Position numbers and translations under genes: made by a program. Shown here piece after piece: positions 6,210 through 14,107 of a stretch of DNA of 64,000 bases (positions are counted from its first letter, which is position 1; the number at the start of each line of letters is the position of its first letter). Under the pieces are notes generated by a model, which worked only from the letters and a program-made list of their open reading frames with translations, did not search any database and was not told the origin of the DNA. This DNA comes from Comamonas sp. BIGb0152 (GTDB lineage: Bacteria > Pseudomonadota > Gammaproteobacteria > Burkholderiales > Burkholderiaceae_C), in the NCBI RefSeq assembly GCF_024809975.1, contig NZ_JANUDY010000006.1, positions 186,001 to 250,000 of the forward strand. The letters are read 5' to 3'.

Positions 6210-8555
6210 TCAGTTCAGGTCAATGCGTTCGGAGTTGACCTGGACGTGCTCGGCGCCGTCCACCTTGATCAGTTGGCCATTGAGGTTGACGGTGCCGTCG
6301 GCCTTCATCACCAGCGCACTCTTGCCCACTTTGAGGGTGATGCTGCCTCCATCCATCGTGATGGTCGACGTACTGTCTTCGCCCCCACCGCCGCCCGCTG
6401 AGGGCGACACCACATTCATAGCCATGCCCGGAGGGGTGCCGCCTGCTGCACCAGCCCCGGAACCACCGACGGTGAGCGTGTATTTTTTGCCGACCTTGGT
6501 GTCTTTGGTCTGCCCGATCTTGGCGGTCTGGCTCATGCCCACCACGGTGTTCATCATCAAACCCGCATTGAGGCTGTAGACGATGCCGTAGTTGTGCATT
6601 TTGGCGACGCCCACGTTTTGCATGTAGGCAACACCGATGCTCTGGGTTTTAAGCACGCCGATGCCGACGTTCTCCATCACGCCGACGCTCTTGGTGCGAT
6701 TGAGGCCGATGCTGACTTTCTCGTTTCTGCCGACGTCTTCTGTGCGGTTGACGCCAATGGAGATCTTCTCGTTCAGATCCACCCGCTCTTGGCGGCTTTG
6801 GTGGATGGTGATGGTTTCGTCCTGGTCGACCTCTTCTGTCCGCCAACCATGGACGTTGATCTTTTCGTTGCGGTCAACGATTTCGGTGCGGTCACGGCGG
6901 ATGGTGCTGAACTCATCGCGGTCAATAGTCTTGCGCCGGTCGTTACCGACCCACTTTTCCTCATCGTTCTCAACCTCGGTGAGCTGGTCTTTTTGCGCAT
7001 GCAGCCACAGCTGCTCTGCTCCTTTTTTGTCCTCAAAGCGGATGGCGTTCGCATCCCCCAGCCCATTCTTCTGGCCCGAGCCTTTCAAGCCCTTTTTGCT
7101 GGACTGGGTTTTGATGCCCGATTGCGTCTTGTTCGCTGGCAAATCCCATGGCGGCATCTGCATGGCGTTGTACACGCAGCCGGTGATGATGGGGTAGTCC
7201 GGGTCTCCGTTCAGAAAGTCGACGATGACCTCCTGTCCAATGCGCGGGATGTGCATGGATCCATAGTTGCTACCCGCCCAGGTTTGCGACACGCGGATCC
7301 AGCAGCTGGAGTTTTCATTCTTGCCACCGTACCTGTCCCAGTGGAACTGCACCTTGATGCGACCGTATTTGTCGGTGTATATCTCTTCGTTTGCCGGGCC
7401 CGTCACCACCGCAGTCTGAGGCCCGGAGGTGCGGGGCTTGGGGGTCGTACGCTGGCTGCGGTACGGGATCGTTTGGGGAACTACGTCAAAGCCGATACGG
7501 TAGGTGGTGGGGCTGTCGCCGCCTCCGCGTTGACCGCCACCTGATCCATTGCTGCGTCTAACATTTTCTTCAAATCGGTAGTAGGCCGACTCGATGAGGT
7601 ACTCTTTATTTTGGTCAGCTCGGGGATACTTGTTGAGCGTAAACAGGTAGCCGGGAGCGATGTTGCGGGCGTTGCCCTCGCCGTGCGCTATTTCACGCTG
7701 GGCATTGAGCTGTTCAACACGCACACGCGCGTAGTTTTCTCCATCGTTGAGGTCGGTGTAGCCTCCAGGCCATTCATAGACTTCTCGGCTGTCTTCAATG
7801 TGCCCCGCCAGCTGTGCCTTTTTGGTATCCAGCAGCGAATACGGCATGGTGAAGTCATAGTCGTCTGCAGCAAAATAGCCAGAGGCAATATCTTCGCCAA
7901 CGCTCCAGGTATCGACAAAGTCTTCGTCGTGAACATGGGCCGCTCTGTCCCCGCTGTAGTAAGACAAGGTGGTCGGGCCGTTGGGAAGCCGATTGTGGGA
8001 GCCAATATCATCGGCGAGCACCAACTCGTGACTGCCCATGCGGTGCGCGAAGTAGAAGTACGCGCCCTCCATCTCCATCAATCGGGAGATAAAATTGAAA
8101 TCCGACTCCCCATACTGAACGATATATTTCCAGCTGCGGTAGCTGCCCATGAGCTTGTTTTCGATAGAAAAACCATAGGGCGCCAGCACTTCCTGGATGA
8201 TCTCTGGGACTGTTTTGTACTGGAAAATCTTGTAGTCTGTGCGGCGAGTGGCATGCCATAGCCAAGGGCGCAGAACGGATTCATACGCGTAGAAATCACC
8301 GTCTCTGCCCAAGTAATTGAACTGCACCACTTGACCTGACAGGAATCGCTTGTCGACACCTGCGATCTCGGTGGTCAGATCCACCTCAATGGACATGTCG
8401 GTACCCAACAAGGTTTTTGCGGAGATGGAGGCGGTCTCGCTGATCAGTCGTACCCGAAACTCGAACAAACGGGCGATCTGCTCTTTGCCCACAAGGGAGC
8501 GAAACTCAAGCTGCTCGCCCAGCACACTGTGGGCGGTGAAGGTGCGATTTGCCAT
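6210..8555 (-). CDS. vgrG: Type VI secretion tip protein VgrG
   Basis: A 781-aa protein with the gp27-like N-terminal domain (about 1-350), the gp5 OB-fold around VQFHWDRYG and CWIRVSQTWAGSNYGS (about 395-430), and a long region of short repeats (NEKISIGVNRTE, NEKVSIGLNRTK and so on, about 550-690) that should form the triple-stranded beta-helix needle. A Gly-rich linker and a C-terminal ITMDGGSITLKVGKSALVM module follow. It forms the trimeric spike puncturing target cells. No T6SS structural genes lie in the window, so this is an orphan vgrG cargo cassette served by a core cluster elsewhere, if one is present. Confidence 0.95.
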   Translation of the reverse strand: MANRTFTAHSVLGEQLEFRSLVGKEQIARLFEFRVRLISETASISAKTLLGTDMSIEVDLTTEIAGVDKRFLSGQVVQFNYLGRDGDFYAYESVLRPWLWHATRRTDYKIFQYKTVPEIIQEVLAPYGFSIENKLMGSYRSWKYIVQYGESDFNFISRLMEMEGAYFYFAHRMGSHELVLADDIGSHNRLPNGPTTLSYYSGDRAAHVHDEDFVDTWSVGEDIASGYFAADDYDFTMPYSLLDTKKAQLAGHIEDSREVYEWPGGYTDLNDGENYARVRVEQLNAQREIAHGEGNARNIAPGYLFTLNKYPRADQNKEYLIESAYYRFEENVRRSNGSGGGQRGGGDSPTTYRIGFDVVPQTIPYRSQRTTPKPRTSGPQTAVVTGPANEEIYTDKYGRIKVQFHWDRYGGKNENSSCWIRVSQTWAGSNYGSMHIPRIGQEVIVDFLNGDPDYPIITGCVYNAMQMPPWDLPANKTQSGIKTQSSKKGLKGSGQKNGLGDANAIRFEDKKGAEQLWLHAQKDQLTEVENDEEKWVGNDRRKTIDRDEFSTIRRDRTEIVDRNEKINVHGWRTEEVDQDETITIHQSRQERVDLNEKISIGVNRTEDVGRNEKVSIGLNRTKSVGVMENVGIGVLKTQSIGVAYMQNVGVAKMHNYGIVYSLNAGLMMNTVVGMSQTAKIGQTKDTKVGKKYTLTVGGSGAGAAGGTPPGMAMNVVSPSAGGGGGEDSTSTITMDGGSITLKVGKSALVMKADGTVNLNGQLIKVDGAEHVQVNSERIDLN

Positions 8556-8657
8556 TGTTAATTGCTTTCAGATTATTTATGTAGATTGATTTTGGCAATC
8601 ATATACAGAACAAAAGCTTTGGCAATGACTGATCGGCTGCAGCGTCCGCTGATGTGG

Positions 8658-9698
8658 TCAGGATGCTGCGGCGTCTGCCGTGCCGAGCGGGAGTGCAGGG
8701 ATGTGAATCCCTTCGAGCATCGGCATCAATTCAGGCGGGGGTTGCGAACGCAGCGCAGCAACTTGCGGCAGGTCGAGTTGGTGAAGGATGTGTAGCGGCT
8801 GCTTGCCTGTGCTTGCAAACACGGTGGACCGGTACTTGTCTTGGAACAGCTCCCAGCACCTGAGCCCGATTTGCTCCATGGCTACCTTTTGTGTGTACTC
8901 CCAGGCTAGCTGCAAAACTTCTTCATAGCTTCTGCGCTGTATCGTCCAGCTCTTACGCAAAAGCTGGCCGGGAACCGTTGCATTGCCTACCACGATGAAT
9001 AGGCTGGTGTAGCCCCGACTTGTGATCGGATAGACGCTGAGGCGCAGATGGAAAAACTGCGGACGCAGCGCATGAAACCAGGCATTGAGCTGTTGGAGTT
9101 GCCTGTTTACGGTGAGGCTGTCAGGCGGGGCAGCGGTCGGGAATGTGATCTTCCCTTTCTCGCTTTTCACATCAAGCAGCTGAGGGAACCTGGACTCTGC
9201 CACCTCGGTCGCCTGGGCATTGACGGTGACAAAGCGATTTGGTTGCTGGGCTACCCACTCCATACGCGTCGCAATGGCAAGCGCTTTGGCGCCGTCATCG
9301 CCATGCGCTTTAACAGAGAAACATCTCTGGTACGTCTGGCCATCGCTTGTACAAAATGCAGCCCAGTCTTTGAGCCTACCCTTCTCATACCTTGCCCACA
9401 CGCCAGGGATGCCGGACTTGTTGTTGGAGCGGGGTTTGGTGCGATGCTCCAACATGGTGAGCGGCGGAAACAGGCGCTGCAGTGCCTCGCGGTAGGCCAT
9501 CGCCATCGCCAAAGCCGATTCCCGCCCCCCATACACGCCATCGGGGAAATGACGGACAAACGATTTGCGTTGGCGTTTGATATACACCATCCACAGTCGC
9601 GCTGTGCCACCCTTGGCATTAGCGGTATCGATGTGGACGATGCTGTAGCTATTTTCGCTGCTGGATACCTGGGCCATCCCGTTGCTGCTCTTAGTCAT
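8658..9698 (-). CDS. Protein with AP2-like repeats encoded upstream of vgrG
   Basis: A 346-aa protein from the ATG at 9698 (GAGA box upstream); a GTG at 9725 would add 9 residues. The N-terminal part has two units resembling AP2/integrase-DNA-binding folds: one around ARLWMVYIKRQRKSF...FPDGVYGGRESALAMAMAY (about 30-75) and a second, more canonical one around NKSGIPGVWARYEKGR...FSVKAHGDDGAKALAIATR (about 90-150). Bacterial AP2 domains bind DNA and are usual in homing endonucleases and integrases. No nuclease motif is evident in the remaining 190 residues, which I do not recognise. It shares orientation with vgrG, about 100 bases upstream. It could be a regulator of the cassette, a cassette mobility factor or a cargo protein. 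Confidence 0.6.
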   Translation of the reverse strand: MTKSSNGMAQVSSSENSYSIVHIDTANAKGGTARLWMVYIKRQRKSFVRHFPDGVYGGRESALAMAMAYREALQRLFPPLTMLEHRTKPRSNNKSGIPGVWARYEKGRLKDWAAFCTSDGQTYQRCFSVKAHGDDGAKALAIATRMEWVAQQPNRFVTVNAQATEVAESRFPQLLDVKSEKGKITFPTAAPPDSLTVNRQLQQLNAWFHALRPQFFHLRLSVYPITSRGYTSLFIVVGNATVPGQLLRKSWTIQRRSYEEVLQLAWEYTQKVAMEQIGLRCWELFQDKYRSTVFASTGKQPLHILHQLDLPQVAALRSQPPPELMPMLEGIHIPALPLGTADAAAS

Positions 9699-9790
9699 CG
9701 TCTCAACCCACGTGGGGCAGGTCACTGCGCCATGAAACCCCTGCGCCGCAACGCATGCCTAGCGGTCCACAAGCATGGGCACCGCAGCTG

Positions 9791-10516
9791 TTAACCAGCA
9801 CGCAGCCAGGCCCACTGCACCAGGACTTCATCCGATTTGGGAGAAACGCCCAAGCTGGGGAAGCGCTCCGCTTTCTCGCGAAATACCAAGCGAATATCGG
9901 ACCCAGCAAAGAAGGCTTGCATTGGATGGCCGAGGGGCAACATGGCCTCATACCAGCCAGTTGCGGGCGCGAGTGCGCCTGCGGCGCTCAGGCCGATAGC
10001 AGCCGGTGGGCCGGTCATCTCTGGGTTGTCCGATAGCGAGGTCTCTGGGGAATTCCCGGCAAGAGGCCGCCAGTCGTGCATCCTGATGAAGCTGAGATGC
10101 TCCAGCTTGCCCTGGTTGTTGAACATGCATTGCGCAACCCAGTCCAGCCCCGATGGACTTTGGATCTGATAAAGGGCAATACCGTGTTCATGCAGCAGTG
10201 GCTCACCAAAACAGGCATTGGCATGCATCAGGGTGGACTGCCCTGCAGGCAAGACCTTGGGCCACTCACCCAGCCACTCGTCCCCTGTTTCTGAGACCGC
10301 CGTGTGCAAGGTGATGCTTTGCAGGCCCCAGACAGCCATCGCAGGGTCGTCATGGGCTTCAAGCGCTTGCCAGTTGGGTTGCATCGCGACCACCGGAGCG
10401 TCTGCCAAATGCTGCTCCCACACTGCATACGTGGCCTGGTGGCCAACAAACTCGGGGATAGAAGCAGGGAAGGCTTGCCATCCATCTAAAAAAGCATTTG
10501 ACATATTGATGCCCAT
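9791..10516 (-). CDS. Hypothetical protein at the head of the vgrG cassette
   Basis: A 241-aa soluble protein starting MGINMSNAFLDGWQAF (alternative Met four codons later), with no signal peptide or membrane segment. It is rich in Trp and acidic residues, with an Ala/Gly/Pro-rich stretch near residues 170-185. I do not recognise a family. It is the first minus-strand gene of the cassette, 92 bases upstream of the AP2-like gene, and could be an adaptor or cargo-loading factor, but nothing in the sequence proves it. Confidence 0.6.
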   Translation of the reverse strand: MGINMSNAFLDGWQAFPASIPEFVGHQATYAVWEQHLADAPVVAMQPNWQALEAHDDPAMAVWGLQSITLHTAVSETGDEWLGEWPKVLPAGQSTLMHANACFGEPLLHEHGIALYQIQSPSGLDWVAQCMFNNQGKLEHLSFIRMHDWRPLAGNSPETSLSDNPEMTGPPAAIGLSAAGALAPATGWYEAMLPLGHPMQAFFAGSDIRLVFREKAERFPSLGVSPKSDEVLVQWAWLRAG

Positions 10517-10820
10517 AAATCAATAGCCAAAGACTAACACATGCTCTGTGGTGCCCAATGTCCCGCAGCGCGTTACGGAGCACCTATCCCAACATGGCCG
10601 CTCCCCTATTCCAGGCGCTTTTTCCGATCTGCCTTTTTTGTCCGAACAGACCAAGTTGCACCAACCAGGAACACCGTGCCGCATATCGTTGGGAAAATCG
10701 AACAGATGCTGCAGCCTCAGACTTCTGAGAAAAGAGGCCGGCGATCGCAAGATTCCCAGCCCATGCGCTTTTATACAGGCGCCCGCTCGCCACAGAACAA
10801 TCCCAAGCGGCAGCAGCGCG
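10517..10820. other. Intergenic region at the right edge of the cassette
   Basis: About 300 bases between the 241-aa gene and the GDT1 gene. Short open frames are present on both strands but none has a recognisable product or ribosome binding site. It should hold the promoter of the vgrG cassette reading leftward. I see no clear hairpin terminator for the GDT1 gene here, in contrast with the left end of the cassette. Confidence 0.5.
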
Positions 10821-10962
10821 ATCAATCCATCGTCGTGACCAGCGCCGCAATCCCCAGCACCAAAAAGATCACCGCGCAGACCCGATGAATCCAGCGGATC
10901 GGCAGCTTCTTGACGATCTTGTCGCCAAACCAGACCACGGGGGCGTTGGCCAGCATCATGCC
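10821..10962. repeat. Right copy of 142-bp direct repeat flanking the T6SS cassette
   Basis: This is the 3' end of the intact TMEM165/GDT1 gene, matching 108-249 in the same orientation with about 94 percent identity by eye. The differences are spread rather than clustered, so the copies have diverged or came from different strains. Confidence 0.9.
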
Positions 10963-11394
10963 GATGGTGGTGCCAGCGACCACCCAGTAATAAGAGGCCG
11001 GGTACTTGGCGGCCAGGCCTACGGTGGCCAGCTGGGTCTTGTCACCCATCTCGGCCAGGAAGAACAGCACCAGGGTGGTGCCGAACACTCCCCAGCGGCC
11101 GCTGCTCTTGCCGGCCTCGTCCTCGTCGATCTTGTCGGGGATGAGCATCCAGCCGGCCATCAGGATGAAGGACACGCCCAGAATCCAGCGCAGCACATCG
11201 GGGCCCAGCATGGTGGTGATCCAGGCGCCGACAGCGCCCGCGAGGGCATGGTTGACCAAGGTAGCGACAAAGATGCCCAGCACAATGGGCCAGGGTTTGC
11301 GGTATTTGGCAGCGAGGACGAGGGAGAGCAACTGCGTCTTGTCACCCATTTCTGCAAGGGCGACGACAGCGGTGGAGAGGAGAAAGGCTTCCAT
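10822..11394 (-). CDS. TMEM165/GDT1 (UPF0016) family manganese exporter
   Basis: A 190-aa inner-membrane protein with the two inverted family signatures, AEMGDKTQLLSLVLAAKY near residue 14 and AEMGDKTQLATVGLAAKY near residue 113, each in the E-x-G-D-K-T form that lines the cation site. Six or so transmembrane helices are visible. Bacterial members such as MneA export Mn2+. The ATG at 11392-11394 is chosen because the region upstream is a non-coding riboswitch, although the frame stays open to 11709. A manganese-sensing yybP-ykoY element immediately upstream supports the Mn2+ role. Its last 46 codons are duplicated at 109-249. Confidence 0.9.
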   Translation of the reverse strand: MEAFLLSTAVVALAEMGDKTQLLSLVLAAKYRKPWPIVLGIFVATLVNHALAGAVGAWITTMLGPDVLRWILGVSFILMAGWMLIPDKIDEDEAGKSSGRWGVFGTTLVLFFLAEMGDKTQLATVGLAAKYPASYYWVVAGTTIGMMLANAPVVWFGDKIVKKLPIRWIHRVCAVIFLVLGIAALVTTMD

Positions 11395-11469
11395 GATGGG
11401 GATCGTTATTGCAGCCGGATATAGCAAGACAGCATTGACCGCATCGCGACTCCGGCATTGGATCGCAAC

Positions 11470-11597
11470 GTGGTCAATGGTCTCGCCCAGCTTCCTCATC
11501 ACAAGGTGCTGTGTACGCCATAGGCCGCAAGGGCCCAAGTTTGTTGACGCACACTCCGCGGCGCATTGCACGCCCGGCAGGCTACTCCCCAAAGACT
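11470..11597 (-). promoter_or_regulatory. yybP-ykoY manganese riboswitch
   Basis: On the minus strand the leader contains GGGGAGTAGC (11581-11590), a CGTCAACA loop segment (about 11540), a GGGC-containing stem and a closing GGGCGAGACC (about 11478-11487). These are the conserved pieces of the yybP-ykoY Mn2+ riboswitch in their usual order. The aptamer ends about 75 bases before the start codon of the GDT1-type exporter. In this family Mn2+ binding turns on export genes by changing transcription termination or start-site access. I identified it from conserved motifs, not from a covariance search. Confidence 0.85.
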
Positions 11598-11833
11598 GGC
11601 GCATCATACGCCCAAAACTGATGCTGCGCCGCAACACCCACAGCCTCCAGGGAAAATACCAGGGTTTGCTTGCGGGTTCTGTCAACACAGCGTAAGGCGA
11701 TTCGCTCATAATGGTGAAGCTTTGTGTGCCTCCGGGTACACTTGAGCGTGCGGTGATCCGTCTTGGAAGTTGTCACAGGTTTGTTGATTGCATCAGGCTC
11801 CATCGCTTTTTTTACTTTTTTCGGAGTCCTCAA

Positions 11834-12241
11834 ATGGGCAACAAACTTTACGTGGGCAACCTGCCTTACTCTTTCCGTGACAGCGATCTGGAAAGCACTT
11901 TCAGCCAATTCGGTACCGTCTCCAGCGCCAAGGTCATGATGGAACGTGACACCGGCCGTTCCAAGGGCTTCGGCTTTGTGGAAATGGGTTCGGACGCTGA
12001 AGCACAAGCTGCTATCGAAGGCGTGAACGGCCAAGGCTTTGGCGGTCGTAACCTGGTCGTGAACGAAGCACGTCCAATGGAAGCACGTCCTCCACGCAGC
12101 GGCGGCTTCGGCGGCGGCGGTGGTGATCGCGGCGGCTTCGGCGGCGGCGGTGGTGGCCGTGGCGGCTTCGGCGGCGGCGGTGATCGCGGCGGCTTCGGCG
12201 GCGGCGGTGGCCGTGGCGGCTACGGTGGCGGCAGCTACTAA
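11834..12241 (+). CDS. Glycine-rich RNA-binding protein (RRM), copy 1
   Basis: A 135-aa protein: one RRM (residues 1-82) with RNP2 LYVGNL and RNP1 KGFGFVEM, then a tail of GGFGGGG and RGG units. It starts MGNKLYVGN, where an upstream GGAG lies in a leader shared with the second copy; longer upstream reading frames are non-coding leader. Such proteins in beta- and gammaproteobacteria and cyanobacteria are usually cold-responsive RNA chaperones. A strong terminator follows at 12301. It is paralogous to the gene at 12538 with near identical RRM. Confidence 0.9.
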   Translation: MGNKLYVGNLPYSFRDSDLESTFSQFGTVSSAKVMMERDTGRSKGFGFVEMGSDAEAQAAIEGVNGQGFGGRNLVVNEARPMEARPPRSGGFGGGGGDRGGFGGGGGGRGGFGGGGDRGGFGGGGGRGGYGGGSY

Positions 12242-12300
12242 GAACATCGCATCCAAAACCCCTTGTGGGTTTTGACTGTCAGATGACGGGTTCGCCCGAT

Positions 12301-12326
12301 AAAAAGGCCTCTTTGAGGCCTTTTTT
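12301..12326 (+). terminator. Rho-independent terminator
   Basis: An AAAAAGGCCTC / GAGGCCTTTTTT hairpin with a 3-base loop and a T run, 60 bases after the first RRM gene. It separates transcription of the two RRM paralogues, so the second must have its own promoter in the following 210 bases. Confidence 0.9.
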
Positions 12327-12537
12327 GCGTCTGGTTGCAGCTTCTGCACCACACCTAGGGAGGATAACTATGCCATTTGCCATTTTTATCCCAGAAAATA
12401 ATGGATGGAGTACTACTTCATTGGGCTATTGCGATAGGTGAACGGTCTCGTTGTGACGCAAAGGATCACCAGATGGCTGAGGCCTGCGCCCTACCGGGCA
12501 CCATCGCATTATTTAAGAGTTATCAGGAGTCCCTCAA

Positions 12538-13194
12538 ATGGGCAACAAGCTTTACGTCGGTAATTTGCCATACCAGGTTCGCGACATCGATCTGGAACAG
12601 GCCTTTGGTCAGTTTGGCAGCGTAACCAGCGCCAAGGTGATGATGGAACGCGACACGGGTCGCTCCAAGGGTTTCGGTTTTGTGGAAATGGGCAGCGATG
12701 ACGAGGCCCTCGCGGCGGTCAACGGACTGAACGGTCAACCTCTGGGTGGCCGTAATTTGGTCGTGAACGAAGCGCGCCCCATGGAACCACGTCCTCCTGG
12801 CGGCGGCTTTGGCGGCCCCCGTGGCGGCGGCGGTGGCTTTGGTGGCCCCCGTGGTGGTGGTGGCGGTGGTTTCGGCGGCGGTAACCGTGGCGGCGGTGGA
12901 GGCTACGGTGGTGGTGGTGGTGGCTATGGCGGCGGCGGTGGTGGATACGGCGGTGGCGGTGGCGACCGTGGTGGCTACGGCGGCGGCGGTAACCCTGGCG
13001 GTGGCGGCGGCGGTTATGGTGACCGAGGTGGTCGCGATGGCGGCGGCGGTGGCCGTGGCGGCAATGACCGTGGCTTTGGCGGCGGCGGTGGCGATCGTGG
13101 CGGTGAGCGCGATGGCGGCTTCCGCAGCCCTTACGGCAATGGCTCGCGCAACCGTGGTGGCAACCAGGGCTACGACAACAACGACGACTATTGA
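12538..13194 (+). CDS. Glycine-rich RNA-binding protein (RRM), copy 2
   Basis: A 218-aa protein with the same RRM organisation as the gene at 11834 (LYVGNLPYQV, KGFGFVEMGSD) and a much longer glycine-rich tail of about 130 residues made of GGYGGGGGGYGG, RGG and DRGG units, ending in an Asn/Asp-rich segment. The leader carries GGAGTCCCTCAAATG, nearly the same as copy 1. The tail is low-complexity, with long GGC/GGT runs that are prone to slippage. A role as an RNA chaperone under cold or stress is expected from the family. Confidence 0.9.
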   Translation: MGNKLYVGNLPYQVRDIDLEQAFGQFGSVTSAKVMMERDTGRSKGFGFVEMGSDDEALAAVNGLNGQPLGGRNLVVNEARPMEPRPPGGGFGGPRGGGGGFGGPRGGGGGGFGGGNRGGGGGYGGGGGGYGGGGGGYGGGGGDRGGYGGGGNPGGGGGGYGDRGGRDGGGGGRGGNDRGFGGGGGDRGGERDGGFRSPYGNGSRNRGGNQGYDNNDDY

Positions 13195-13236
13195 TGTCTG
13201 CAGGCACACCCAGGCGGTGTGCCGGGCAGCAACGAC

Positions 13237-13259
13237 AAAGCCCCGTGAGGGGCTTTTTT
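13237..13259 (+). terminator. Rho-independent terminator
   Basis: An AAAGCCCC GTG AGGGGCTTTTTT hairpin, 43 bases after the second RRM gene and just before the convergent SDR gene stop. Confidence 0.9.
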
Positions 13260-13269
13260 CATGCCTGTC

Positions 13270-14100
13270 CTAGGGCTTGCGCGGGTCTTGGCCCGGCATG
13301 GCATCCACCCGCTCGCGGTGGCGGTGCTTGCGCGGGCGGTTGGCCAGCGCGCGGTCATAAAGGGCATTGGGCAGGCAGCGCAACAGCCTGGCTACCCAAG
13401 CCATTTGCCAGGGTATGACGGCATAGCTGCGCGCCTTGCCAATCACCGCATAGGCCTTGTCGGCAAAGGCCTCGGGCTGCATCAAAAACGGCATGCCGTA
13501 GCGGTTCTCGCGGGTCAGCGGGGTGGCCACAAAACCCGGGCAGATGGTGATCACTTGCACACCGCTGCGCTGCAGCTCCACCCGCAGGCTTTCGCAGTAA
13601 CTGATGACGGCCGCCTTGCTGGCGCAGTAAGCGCCATGGCCGGGCAGGCCCCGGATGCCGGCCACGCTGGCAATACCCACCAGCTTGCCGCTGCCGCGCG
13701 CCTGCATGGGCCGCACAAAGGCGTGGAAGGTGGCGGCCATGCCGATCACATTGGTCGCATAGGTCTGGGCCAGCACCTCCAGGTCCTCGCGCTCTGCGGT
13801 ATCGATGCCATAGCTGACACCGGCGTTGGCCACCACCACATCGGGCAGGCCCTGCTGCTGCAGGCATTGCGCGCAGGCGGCAATGGTCTGGTCACGGTCA
13901 GAGACATCGGCGCCGTAGATGGCATAGCGGCTGGCATCCATGCCCTGGGCCTGGGCCCATACCTGGATCAACTCGGTGCGGCGGGCCACCAGGGCCAGGC
14001 GGTAGCCTGCCTGGTAATAGCGCCAGGCCAGGGCCTGGCCGATGCCGCTGGAGGCGCCGGTGATCAGCACCAGCGGTGCCTCGGCCATGGAGGTTTGCAT
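13270..14100 (-). CDS. SDR family oxidoreductase
   Basis: A 276-aa classical short-chain dehydrogenase: TGASSGIG cofactor loop near residue 14, NAG at about 92, catalytic Ser in the SVAG segment and YCASK (Tyr-x-x-x-Lys) near residue 157. The C-terminal extension is basic. It starts 7 bases after lptC on the same strand, so it is probably in the kdsD-kdsC-lptC transcript. Substrate unknown. In many betaproteobacteria lptA and lptB follow lptC in this position; neither is in this window. Confidence 0.85.
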   Translation of the reverse strand: MQTSMAEAPLVLITGASSGIGQALAWRYYQAGYRLALVARRTELIQVWAQAQGMDASRYAIYGADVSDRDQTIAACAQCLQQQGLPDVVVANAGVSYGIDTAEREDLEVLAQTYATNVIGMAATFHAFVRPMQARGSGKLVGIASVAGIRGLPGHGAYCASKAAVISYCESLRVELQRSGVQVITICPGFVATPLTRENRYGMPFLMQPEAFADKAYAVIGKARSYAVIPWQMAWVARLLRCLPNALYDRALANRPRKHRHRERVDAMPGQDPRKP

Positions 14101-14107
14101 GGTTGGG

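Noticed and set aside
6594-7544. Long plus-strand open frame inside vgrG
   Set aside because: It is antisense to a clear VgrG coding region and gives low-complexity sequence without any family match.
12242-12537. A small coding gene between the two RRM genes
   Set aside because: The open frame has no ribosome binding site and extends into the second RRM gene in another frame; the stretch is a terminator plus the promoter and leader of the second copy.
12809-13273. Ala/Val-rich frame overlapping the second RRM gene
   Set aside because: It arises from the repetitive GGC/GGT tail in another frame.
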